Assembly: GCF_949628215.1 (NCBI RefSeq)
Contig: NC_134297.1
Location: 4,650,001 to 4,714,000 of the forward strand
From: Phalacrocorax aristotelis
Lineage: Eukaryota > Chordata > Aves > Suliformes > Phalacrocoracidae
DNA length: 64,000 bases
Reading direction: 5' to 3'
In this document: piece after piece, positions 1 to 12,566 of the stretch
How the letters are laid out: each line of letters starts with the position of its first letter
Numbering within the stretch: position 1 is the stretch's first letter
The notes under the pieces: model-generated
Told to the model about the DNA's origin: nothing
Seen by the model: the letters and a program-made list of their open reading frames with translations, nothing else
Databases searched by the model: none
Made by a program: the position numbers and the translations under genes

Positions 1-2130
1 AGCTCCACAGCCAGCCACCAGGATAGCCAGCTACCTGAGTCATGTAATTGCCCGAAGGTCACATAGTTTGCTTATTTCAAGGTCGGCTGAAACTAGGTCA
101 TCAGCTCAAGTCTGTGTTTTGGCAAGGACTAAAAAGTAGTGCCAACTGCCAGCAATGTATGGAGGATGAATCGAGTTCAAGAGTGTTCTTGGTCCTAATG
201 GTCAGATGCCATTATTACCTGCCCGCCCTCAGCACTGAACAAAACCAAACCCAACTTTTGGCACTTACTTCGGAAAGAGAAACAGTTTCCTTCCAGCACT
301 GGAGATGGGGCTGTCCAACTCAGGAACAAGGGACACCGTTGGTGCACACTCCCCGTTCGCTCTCACACGTGCAGAAACACAGAACGTCGGCACAATGCTT
401 CCAGGAGGCCGTTATTACAAGTACCGCTTCCTATTAAAAAAAAAAAAAAGGGTACTTGTTATTACTCATGCTTGAGAGAGAAGCTTGCAGTTCTAAAGAG
501 AATTAAGTTTTATCTGCAATTTACATATTATTTTCCTTATTGTTATTCTTATGCATACATTTGTATAATCACAACAGAAAATCACTTGGACTATAATCTC
601 TCTTTCTTTCGTATTTCTACAGACTCAGCATCACAGGGTCCTTGTCCAGGTACAATTATCCAGTGATAACAACAAGTTTTTGATAAGGAGTCATGCTGAT
701 TGTATCAGAGCGAGAACGCTATACGAAAGAACACTATGCACATATACTCCACTTAAAGAGACACATATACATATACACCTTTAAAGAAAAGCAGTTATGT
801 TGGAAGCCATCCACATGGCCACAAATGCCCAGTAAGAACGAGGTGAAAGGCTACTTGTGTGACCCACTAAGCAGTGGCACGATCACTTCCATTCCAATGG
901 CACTACACGTGGCCACCAGCCACGAACAGTACGTGGGTTATTAAATTCTGATCATTTCTCCACTCAGGATGGTCACGGTACACCTACAGCTAGTTACTGC
1001 TTTTGTCACGCAATGTAAACAATCCTCGATTGAAAACGTTTTTGGAAGTAGAGTTTTCATTCTAAAACTGCAAGACATTTTATGTTTTCAGGACTGTCTA
1101 TAGGCTTTTACAGAAAAGCTGGATCCTGTCCTGCAGAAAATTAGAAAAAACAGAAAATCAGGAAAAAATCCAGAAAATCCTGTTACAGACAGGATCAGCA
1201 GAATGATAGCTGGGAGGCTGAGGGAAGCAGAGATCACCCGAGCCCTCATGCGTGGTGATGGGGTGTCCACTTTTTGTCAGAAGTGTCTTTGAACAAAGCC
1301 TTTGGGGGACAGACAGGATTAACTTTTTCTATAAAATACATAAGCTTTATGCCAGAAATTTCAGGACATTAAAAACCAAGCTGTGCACTACGAAACAGAG
1401 CCCTGACAGACGTTTTCTGTCAGCTGCCCTTACACGTACTCCTTTTGCCTGGCAAGGATTATGTTCGAGATGAGGAAGGAGGACGTTCTGCATTCTCCCT
1501 GCGCAGCTGCTCCACGCTCTGGGCAGCCACGGTGCAAGGTGCTCAGTGGTCTTGGGAGTGCTCGCTACAGAGGGCAACTCCCCAGGCTTTGACAACACTC
1601 TTTCCTCCTCCTACACCCATCCTCACGTAAACCATACAAGGAATGACACTTCCTAACAAAGGAGCTGTTTGTTCTAGAAATAGTCTCTCTCTCATGTACC
1701 ACAGATATTACCGCCCTTTCCTAGCATAAGAGCAACAACACACAAGTATTAACACTGGTGGTTTCTCTAAGAAATGAAGAAATAGAGCACATCAGTGCGA
1801 CGTACCGAAGGCACAAGCATGAAGCTATTTCTGAGGAGGAAATGAAATTTCGCACATCCTCAACAAAAGCTGGAAGCTTACTTCAATTTAGAAAGAAATG
1901 CGCTTCCTCTAATATGCCAGAGTGCTCCCAAACTGTAACAGAGTATTAAGCATGATTTGCTTTTCCCAATTACTGGGGGGGTCCATAAATATAGAATTTG
2001 AAAGACAGTACAGACGAGTAGGGTCAATTCTGCACCTACTTCTGATTTCAGCGGGTACTGCGTACATATTAATCCACAAACTAATGAGGTCTTCTATCAT
2101 CTGAACCCATGAGGCGTCAAATCCTCCCTA

Positions 2131-2230
2131 CCATGAGGAAACACAGGTAAATCAAGGTGAAGTGATTGGCTCAAGGCCACAGATTAAACCTGGGGTTGAG
2201 GTGAGGGCCCTTAACTTCCTGCTTCCTGTT
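2131..2230 (-). repeat. MIR/CORE-SINE-like remnant
   Basis: Pattern GAGGAAACACAGGTAAATCA, then AAGTGATTGGCTCAAGGCCA and a cluster ending in CCCTTAACTTCCTG resembles the reverse complement of the MIR core and tail. Identified by eye; strongly decayed. Confidence 0.5.
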
Positions 2231-5200
2231 TTAATGACCAGGTTACGGAGCCTCCGCCCCACCACTGACCCCCATACCTTCATTGCTGTCCCATGATCGC
2301 ACACGGGCTTGTTTAGCAGTATCAGTCTTTCTCCTTCCTTTATGCACCTTGCTCAGCAAAACATTCTCACCTCATTTCCCTTTCTAGGCAAAGCTTTGCA
2401 GTCTCTTCTTTCCCCCACCTTGGATCATGCTCTTGGAACATATGGGTGCCAACACGCGAACAGGAAGCACTTTAGTACTCCGAAGCCTTTGCCTTTGTCT
2501 GCTGGTGACAGCAGCGACCTCTTAACCTAGATAACTTCACAAGCAGCTGCAGGACAGACACTGCAGCAGCACAGCACAAGGTCCTCTTCCCTCACAGTTC
2601 TTCTGTACAAGAAGTAACGACCACCACGAAAGGCAGGTACAGAAGAGAACGGTGTGCAAGCGCCTACCCTTTTGACAGAAAGGGCTAGCGACATCAGCAC
2701 GCTCGTCTGCACGCGACAACTGATTACTGCAGGAGGATGGGGGAGATCAAAATGAACACTGGGCTGGTAAATTAGACTAAACCAAATGTTTCCATTTTAA
2801 CTTCAGAGAGCCCTTGGCTGACTGAAATCCTGTAATAAAATCAGCTTTCCTCTTGGCGGTATCTCAGAATGAAACGTTTCACATTTTTTTTCCTCCTCTT
2901 CCCATACTTTTTTCCTTCTTGGAGCGTTAAGTAATTTGCATTTAATGACTTGCAAATTATTAGATATGCAAATAGCTACAGTTCTCTATAAACTGACTCC
3001 ATGGTTCTGCTAATTTGCTGTTTTCCAGGGAAAACAGTCATCAACCAGCTTGATAGACATTCCGCGCCTCACACTCAAAACAAGCATGAAATGGAGCAAC
3101 GCTGAACACAAGTCTGGGAATCCATGGCTTAATTCCAAATCCAAGCTTAGATTGATAAGGAAGGTCTAATGCAGCCAGGAGTATTTCCAGCAACGTATAG
3201 ATTTTCCTGTGTGTTATTTTAGTCTCAAAGCCAAAATGCTGGCTTGGAAGGTTCAAGTCTTCTGATTACATTTGGAAAATACAAGACAAACAAATACCCT
3301 GCTGCATGAAGGACCTGTCTCCTTGACTTGTTCTAGTTTTGATCCGAGTATTAGTGTTGTCACCGAAGGGATCTACTCACATTAACAGTGGCAGCGTTTC
3401 CTTGTCACATGGAAATACTCTCACAGAAAATGAAAGAGCTTACACTCCGAAGAGCCCATGCAAACAGCGCGCAGACAGCAGCCTTCTCTGGCCCAGTCCA
3501 CTCAAGCAGAACTCAGGCTTAGCAATAGAAAGTACTAGCTGCCATTTAACTGAGCAGGGAGAAAAACCCATCAGCTGTATGTTAAGACTGTCAGTCGCAA
3601 GTTTCTTATCTCTGGCTGTTTTAAAATTATTTTAAAAAGCACTTTGTTTAAAAATAATCCATGCTGACTTCCCCCATGTAATTATTAAGAATTTGAAAAA
3701 TACAACTTCTGATTTCACCAACTACTATTTCACGGGGTGTCTCCACATTGCTGAAAAATCTCCCTGAACACTAAACTGCAAATTCTTTTCAGCTCCAAAT
3801 GTAATAAAACGGTAGTATCATCAGATATGTACGTGTTAAACTGCACCAAAGGGCTGAGCAGCAGCTGAGAGAAAACCTCAGAGAGAAGAACCAGAAGAGA
3901 GTACAAGGCATCATTAAAGCAGGTTGTAGAAGAAGATAGCACAGATATTGGACCACAAAAAGTGGCTGGATGCATTAAATGGCAGACCCCAATACTCACC
4001 TCAGCAATAAGAAAGGAATCTTGGGAAAGGAGATGTTTTGCTGCCTGTGTCCTGCTCTAATGGGGCCAAGCCAGTCTTGGTTTCGACTGGAATTTCCTAC
4101 TGCAACCAGAACAAAGCTTCCCAGCCCTTGCCTGAAGCGGTCTAGAGTGCAGTTCACATGTGATAGAGGTTCTTGTGTTTTGGTGCAGTCTCAGAAGTGG
4201 GAAGGAAGCAGCGTTCCCGCAATCCATACTCCCATTACCACCTGGTTGCTACTAAGCATTTTATCACCGACCTTTTCTCACGTGGCTTAGAGAATACTTT
4301 CCGTAAGGAGGCCGGCAAGTACAAACTGGCAAACAATACTAAAAGAGGGTGTGCAGTCCTGATGAGCATTAAGACAGGGATGGCAGAAAACTCACTGTCG
4401 GTTAACATTTCAAATATACAAACTGCATATGCTCTGGTCTGGTGTAAATGTTTGAGCCTTTTCGTACCTTCAGTTCTGCAGGGAAATTAATAATTTGCTT
4501 TTTCTTCCAGCAAATTCTCGAGAGGTATCCTGATAGCCCCCCATCTCCATCGTTTGATTCCCTTTCCCTCTGAAATTCATCCAAGCTACTCTTACCATCC
4601 CTGTTTAGCCACCCAATTTTCCCATTCCCCAGAGTGGTGCTCCCTCTCTCACTGCTTGCAGGCAGGTTTTGTCCATGTCCTGAAACTTGCATCTAACCTC
4701 TTTACCCTTGGGGCGTGACAACCTGCTCAACCCACCACCTTGTTCAGATCTAGGCATGCTGTTCAGAATCAGCAAGAGACAAATTATTTGTACAGGAACT
4801 ATATATGTAGGTATGACACGGTTTATGGCACTGAGACAGTGACCAGAGCGCATTCCCACAGAATCACAGGAGCTTTCTGTAAGGCAGCAGAGTATTCATG
4901 GGGAAGCAAACACCTCAGAGCTAGGATGGGTTTCCAGGAGCGAGGGAGGTGAAGCGCCGAGGAGCACATGTCAAAGAATCAGGCAGGGAGTTCAAAAATT
5001 ATGAGGTAGCACAATGGTTTGGGACATGCTCCAAGGCAGTGTCCTGACATGCCCCATGTTAAAGAAATCTTTATGGAATCAATGCTCAAATCTCATCTCC
5101 TCTTACTCGTCAGGAAATAGTCTCCGAAAAAATACGGCACGCATTTTAAGAGGGAATCAGCAATAGAGTACTGAATAAAGACTGTTTGCTGCCATGGCCC

Positions 5201-8200
5201 CGAGCGCAGTCTGAACCTCAGTTCAGGTGCTAAGAATCCTGACAAGCCTCAGGGAAGGAATTATGCCATTTAGTCTTCCCCAGACACGCACAGACTAGGA
5301 GGCCAATTTTTGCTGTTTATCAACTTACAATGCAAGAACAGAAAGTAGGTCAGCAAGGATGTTATCTCAGAAATGAGGAAAACTATCTTCCAGTCCCTTC
5401 TTCCGGGATGGTTTTGATCGATGTACGTAGGCATAAGCAGAGCTGATTTTTAGAATGAAAAAACAGAGAAACTGCTTGAGCTTGGCCAACGCTGTAGTGT
5501 ACTCCCCCAGACTAAGTCAAACAGCAGTGCAAGCAATTCAGCGCTCAGGAAAGAAGAGAAAGGTGTTCACGCCTAAGCTCCTGGGGGCCCCAGGCAGAGG
5601 CATGTTACCAGCTCTGCGTGCTGTAACTGCATCAAAAATCAACCCAATGTACAGCAAAGCAGTGATTATAACATCAGATTTAGCACAGGCATATACAGCT
5701 TTAAGCTATTCTTCCTGAGCGTCCTACATAACAAACCCAAACAAATTAACGAATGAGTAATGAAAAGGTAGGAGGTGGCAAGGCTTGTTTTGATTCAGGA
5801 AAAGATTCCCATCCCTTGCCTGGAATCTAAATTAGATTCAATTTAGATTAGACAGAGGCAAGGCCAAATTCCCTTAATGAATGAGTTGCTGCAGTAGATC
5901 ACTTGTATTTTGCAGCCATTCTTCAATAAATGTATTTTTCATCTCCTGCTTCTACTTTTGTTTCTGATCTTGTCAGCTTTGTGCCATGCCCTCCCCTGTT
6001 CCTCTGGGTTAGGATATTCTTTATTATCTGCCACGGTAAGGAAAGAACTAATTTGTTGTCTAGTAGAGAGAGAATGTGTTCTTGGCCTGATAAATGGATT
6101 ATCTCCCCGAACATGCTTTCTAATGCAACAACCCCCCACATTCCCACAAAACCAAAGGAATTAATCACGGCCGATGATGAGGCATCCAAAAGTGAAGGCT
6201 CCCTCTCCTACCCAATACATTAGTATTACAGCCAGGTTTTTTGCTGAAGGAAGAATCCAGGAAAAATGGATTTCATACTTACCATGACTGCAAAAGGATC
6301 TCTGTCCAACTAATAGACTTTGTATGCTCACAGCACTGTCATGTCCAAGGCACATATACAATTGCAAGCAATGTGTTTTACACAGGCAGTACTTCCATGG
6401 TTTTGACAATCAAATCACACGATGAGCAGCTTCAAAGGTTCAGAACCTACCTCCAGATCGTGGATAACTCCCTGACAGACCAGTATAGATCGTGCTGCAT
6501 GAACAGAGCACTTCACAAAGCAAAACCGCCAGCTAAAGAGTGCTTAATTGGCTACAACTATAAAAACAGAAGCAACTTGAGAAGTGCGATACAGTGAACA
6601 CCAAAGGGATGGGAACAGCACCAGCCACAGGGGAAGCGGAGTCTTCTGCCCCCGCAACTGGGCAATGTTTAGCCATTATCTGGTTTCCTTGCTGCAGTCT
6701 AGGCCTGAGATTTTTATTCTCCTGATATTCTCCATCCCACAGATTACCATTTGAGATATCACTGATATCAGCCAAGATGTTCAGTCCCTGCTATCTCCCT
6801 CTCAGGAGAAATGAAGAATGTATAGCAACTTAAAGTGGAATCTCGGTTCCTCATCGGACTGAAACTCTTCAGCCTCTGACTCATCTCCATGAGGAAGACA
6901 AACATACGTAAATCATATGTTGATTGAGAAGTGTACCTGATGGACCTTTATGTGCCATCTGCTTCAACAGAAAAGGGATTAAGTTCCTTTCATACTTCTC
7001 AAGTACTGATTTACAACTTCTTCTTCCTGGGTAGCAGGTTTTGTGTAAATCAAAAGGCCATCGCTGACATGTCCTGCTGGAGTGCGGAAAAGCATCTCTG
7101 CGACATAAAAGCTCTACCTACAGCAAAGCTAATGGGAATTGGGTTGATTCACCCAGAAGCTCTGGACGCTCGCCTGGCTTTCCTCTCTCTTACAGCGAAC
7201 ATTTTAGCAGTGCTGGGCCAACAGATGCCAAAGGGGAATTGGCCCTCAGAATTTTTAACTGGCAAACAGTACGTTTGGGTAGGACAAATTATTTCCAGCT
7301 GACGAACTCGATGTTATATTAGATTAAAGCTTTTTTGCAACGGGCACGATCATACAGCAGGTTATCACAAAAGCATGCGAGGAAGCTGATAACGAACAAG
7401 GATGTGCCCAAAGACAGACAGTATTTTTTTCAGAAGAAATGGGTACTGACTCTCTGAGCCACCATGAGAGATTAACTTACCCTGTTGCTGTAGTAGGTTT
7501 CACAGAGCCCGTGGAGAAAGACAAAACCTTACAGGGCAGTTCGGAGCAGGAGACTGAAGCCAGTAGGTCAGATCGCTGCTTAGAGGGAAAACCTGCAGTG
7601 GCTAGGCTCCGAATTTTCATTCCACAGTCAAGTGACTGAGGTAGCTGAGATGATTTTGGGGGAGAGGGCATAAGCAAGGAACTTATGCAGGGATAATATA
7701 TCTTTCTGATGTCCTCCCAGTTTCCTCCGATGGATCAGAAATAAATGGCTTTATTTCACTGGCCCAGCTTCCTTTGCAAGTATTCTAATTTTGGCCTCTT
7801 CCTTAGAGAGCCCAATTTCACGATGGGCAGCTGCAAAAATACTAAGCTTTCATTTTTAGTGCTTACTTTTTGCTTAAACATGCTACCTTTGGCAGAATCA
7901 GTCCATTAATCATTCTGGTGAGATGAAAAACACAGGACTACTTTTCAGAGTACAAGGCAGTTCCCACAGGACTGGTAATTTATTAAGAATTATTTTCTTT
8001 ATGATGCTCTTTTCCCTTTCTGAACTTTGGTGGCCTTTGCAAAACCGTTTCACTATTGTATTTTAGTCTTCATTTCCTACGAGCATAGCATATAATTATT
8101 CCTTTCTGATGTTTGGTTTTGCATGCGTTCACTCTGCAATAAAATTATACGCATTTTTGAGTATCACTTCAGCAGCTGAATAATATACTTCAGCATGATA

Positions 8201-10849
8201 CTGCAAGACAGTAATATTTGAATGCAATGCTGATTTTGTGCAATAACCCGATAAAAACAGACATTGTTCCAAGGACCTGCTCTCTTGAATAGATGCTCAG
8301 AAACTTCTGAAATTATTAATCTCAAAATACATGATGTTAAAGAGTAACCTATTTCCAAACGATGCGGTAGCCTAAACTCTACACGCTATGAATGCAAAGC
8401 CTCATTTTGACAAGCAGTGTACATTTTCAGGGTTCTGAAATAGCTATAAAGAAAGTATTATTATGTGTATGTGAAATATCAAAGTATCCAACTTCACTTC
8501 GAAGGAAGAAAATACTAACTTATGTATTTTAATTTGCCATGATTACAGTTTCCACAGGAGAGAGGAATAAATAATACATGTTTCAGAACTCTTCTAATCA
8601 TCCCGAATGCATTGTCTGCGTATACTGTGCTGCCTGCCCAAATTGCGCTACAATTTAAAACAATTACATGAGAAGACAAAGACGGAGTTTACTATTACTA
8701 AAAAGCAGATGGCTAGAGTCCAGTAAAACCCCAAGCTGGTAACTAAGCTGCACACATTCGCAAATTTAAATTCATCGACACCAAGAAGGATGAAAACTTG
8801 TCAGGTAAAGTTAGCATTATGGCACTAAGCACTGCAAATCTCATCGCATAACGGCTCACGTTAAGTAAGCCAGAGCCCGTCTGTTTCCACGGCTTTTAGG
8901 GCACCTCATGGAATCCAGATCCCCAAAAGCTGCACGTTCCTTTACTAACGGTTCTCTAAGCTCAACTGGTTTCACAGCCCATCTACACATTTGAAGAGGA
9001 ATAAGCCCATCTAGTCAGAACCAAACTGTAAAAAAAGATGTTTGATTCATTCCTTTATTTTACATTCATATCGAGTGCCTTGCTGCCTCATTAGCTGAGA
9101 GGGCAAGCTACGCAGGCAGGCTGGAAGCCAGCCTATTTATCACTTGCATTTAAGCAATGCTTTCATATTTGCAAAGTGCTATGCAAATACCAGTTACTGC
9201 CGTGATGCAGCAGAGCTTATTAACCCAAGCAGAGTGCTGATGTGATTATGCTGCTTCCAGCTCTGAGCCAGCTCATTTTGCCAGTGGTCCAGCAGCCCCT
9301 GCCCTGCCTGCCTCCTGTTGCAGGGTATGGTTATGCTACGACACCCCCCTCTCCCTCACACTGACCTGGAAAGCGTCTGGAATACAAGTATCACAATATG
9401 TCAAAACAGACTTCCAAAGCACGAAGCTCAGGTTCAACACTTCGCCTGCCCCCTACACTTGTGCTGCAAGGACAGCTCTGCAGGCAGGCTGCACACCAGC
9501 GAGGAAGAAGTCATAAGGCTCATTTGACAGGATGTCCCAGTTATCCCCTGCTTTGTCCATCTTTTCACAGGGTTATCAAGAGCATGAGCATGTTGCACCT
9601 CGGAGTCCTTCGCCTTATCAAATTCAGAGCACCTCCTATACCTGTGTTCGCTTTTGATTCCTCTCTTCCTCTTCCAGAGAAAGGCATGGAGCCCATGGCA
9701 TTTGTCCCAGGAGAGGAAGCGCTCCTGCATCCTGGGAACCACTTGTGTCTGATCCACTACCAAAAGGACTCAGTCTGTTTTCCCTCTTGTCAAAAGCACA
9801 GGCTACTGCCCGGCTATTTCAGATCCTTTGCTTGCTTATACTAACATTGTGCTTACCTGGATGTAACTTAGGATAGACCTCAGCCACCACCTACCTAGTC
9901 TTCAGATAACTCTGCACACTGACCATGGGTTTGATGCATAGTTAGCTTTTCCACAAATCACCTCATCCCAGCCACATTCAAAGTAATTGACTCTTGAAGC
10001 AAAACTTGACGGGACTTGCAAGGTCCTCTTTTGGTGAAAACTAGCATTAACAGCAAGTATTTCTCCATGGCAAATCAGCTGGACCAACTGAAGCTCAACA
10101 CCTAGCAAAATGTGCTAAAAGGAAGCCCAAGGACTACACGTGCTCATATCTGTGACTTGTTCAGACCTGTGTGTACACAAACGCCAAACCCGAACGGTGT
10201 AAGCTTGGGAAATGTTTTAATATTTAAACCATGTCACCTGGACTCATCTATATGCATTTGTTCCCAAGGACACAATTCATCTTCCCTAAAAGCCAGGTAT
10301 TGAATCTGAAGCATTCTTCCAGGGTGCTCCTTTATTCACGCAGAGAACAGCATGCCTCTACAGGGTAATTATTATCTCATATACGCCTAACACGAGTGAG
10401 ACGAATTGCTGTCTGGAGGTGCTTCTTTCTTCCTTTTGGCTATAAAGACAACCCGAGTACTAGTGTAGCCTCAGAGTTAAATTAGATGAGCTGTATCCCA
10501 TCCTAGGCAATTTTGTACTAGGAAATCTTATTATGTTTTGCAGCTATCAAGCAAATTATATTGGCAAGGGACACACACAGATCAGGCAAGCAGAAAACGC
10601 AGGTCTCATCCTTTCATTGGGACCTTACTGCTGCTTTTGATTTTACTACGGAAGCACTCAGGTTGTGGGCAACACCAGCTGTAAAAGCCCTGGAACAGAC
10701 TGACGCCCCCAGCAAACGGTGGTCCTCTGTGCACCACCTTGCCCAACAATGCTGTGAGTCCGCCCTATGCCATCAGTGCTGGAGGTGGCAGTCAGAAAGC
10801 AGAATAGGCAAAACCACTTAGTTGGGGGCTGTGGCACCGTACCAAGCTG

Positions 10850-10970
10850 ACGCGATACTCAGCTAGGACTCCAGATGTACTGGTTGATCTTGTACAAGTC
10901 ACTGCCTCATCGTGACTCAATTCCCCCAGCTGTAAAGTGGAGATGATGCTCCTGACCTCCTCTGCCAATT
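10850..10970 (+). repeat. MIR/CORE-SINE-like remnant
   Basis: CTTGTACAAGTCACTGCCTC followed by CAATTCCCCCAGCTGTAAAG and TGGAGATGATGCTCCTGACC follows the plus-strand MIR order (caagtcact, cctcagtttcc, ctgtaaaatggggat). Boundaries are approximate. Confidence 0.6.
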
Positions 10971-12524
10971 ATTATTAGATCTACTGATGGAAAAACCCCA
11001 AACCTAACACAGAGGTGTTTCTACTCACTAACTAGGGGCATTTTACAAATGCCTTTAAGCATGATACTAAAAGGGCCCAGTTCCGTGACCTCCTCAAACT
11101 GAGCACAATAAAAACAGATACCACAGACATGACTTATAAAAGGAGAAGAACTACAGGGAAAATACTAGGCTTGACTAACATTTTCTGTTTAAGATAATGT
11201 TTCAGAACTGTTAGATACATACACTTCACTAAAACAAGGCTACAAACCACTTAAGTACATCTTGCATCTAACAGAACTTTGCATTATTTGTGGATAGAAT
11301 GGCTTTTCAAACCATTAACTGTGCTATCCCGAGCCATTTCCAAAGTCAAACAGACTGTGAGAACTAATGCATTCGTTGCTAGCCAAGCCCCAATCCTATA
11401 ACTTTCTATATTTCTTACTTAACTGACTTTATTCTAATCTGCATCAAACGAGCGGTTGGACTGGTTCTCAGCAGCAGTCAAACAATGTCCAATGTAAATC
11501 AAAGTCAAGGGCATTTTCCCCAGAGGTAAAGAGGTGAAAGGTAGGGCTGGATTCTCCTACAGCATTCACTGCCCAAGACTGCAAGCACAAGGTGAAACCC
11601 TGCCCACACACAGGGACACACTCAGCGCTGGCCTACGGGGAGGCGATGGCAACGGTGCAGGCAGAGGCAGAGCCACAACTCACGCCAGCTTCATGGAAGG
11701 CGCTGAAGAGAGAGCAAAGGCTCCTTCCTCTTTATGGCCATTGCTCCCTTCAAGGCCGCTGCTCTGCACGTAAACCTTTCATTGCGGTTTCTGTATTATG
11801 GCAGAAGCACAAGTAACTTAGGTTAGCAGCACACAACCAAAATAGCTGGGCTTTTAGAAACTGGTGAGAATCGGCACTGGTTTTCTTATGCTCATCGTGC
11901 AAAGGCCCTACGTCACGGCACCGGCACTTTCTCTCGTTCTGCATTTTACCTTTCAAATTGCTCAGCTTCCACCTGCAACATCTCAGACTGCCTGTGTGAC
12001 TCTGAAGCGAGATGCTGAGTTACAAGCACAAAGGATGGTGTGAGAGCAAAGCAGAGGCACTGGCGGTGAAGGCACGGAGCCTCGGCCAAGCCTCTTCACG
12101 TGGCTTTGACAGATATGAAACAAGTTTTTCTTGACCCTAAGTATTTTCTGTACACAGCCGAATGTAAGGTCTGTACACTGCTCTGGGCTGCGTACAAACC
12201 CATATGATTTTCAAATTCCACAGGTAAAATGCTGTTTGCAACTTCATATCACAGCTCAAACATCCCAGTTGTGTAATACCCTGAACTATTTCAAGGCCAT
12301 TTTCTCTCACCCCAGAAGCCTTCCCTGAATTTTACTCAAGGACAGAAATACGACGACTGTTGCTAGAGAACAGAGTTTCAGAAGGAAATACAAATGAATA
12401 TTAAATACATACAGATTCTCTGAAACATCTCAAAAGGTATGAGAAATTGAATAGAGAATGCTGTCCCTTCCTCCCCACCTTTTAAAGCAGCCAACAGAAT
12501 TCCACTGCAATGGTATCGCATGTA

Positions 12525-12566
12525 AATTAAAAAAAAAAAAAAAAAGAAAAAAAGAAAGAAGAAAGG
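12525..12566. repeat. A-rich low-complexity tract
   Basis: A run of about 17 A interrupted by G, continuing as AAAAG/AAAGAAG units. No flanking element body was recognised. Confidence 0.8.

Noticed and set aside
6931-7302. 123-codon plus-strand frame in the left flank
   Set aside because: No domain, no splice context and no coding-like composition.
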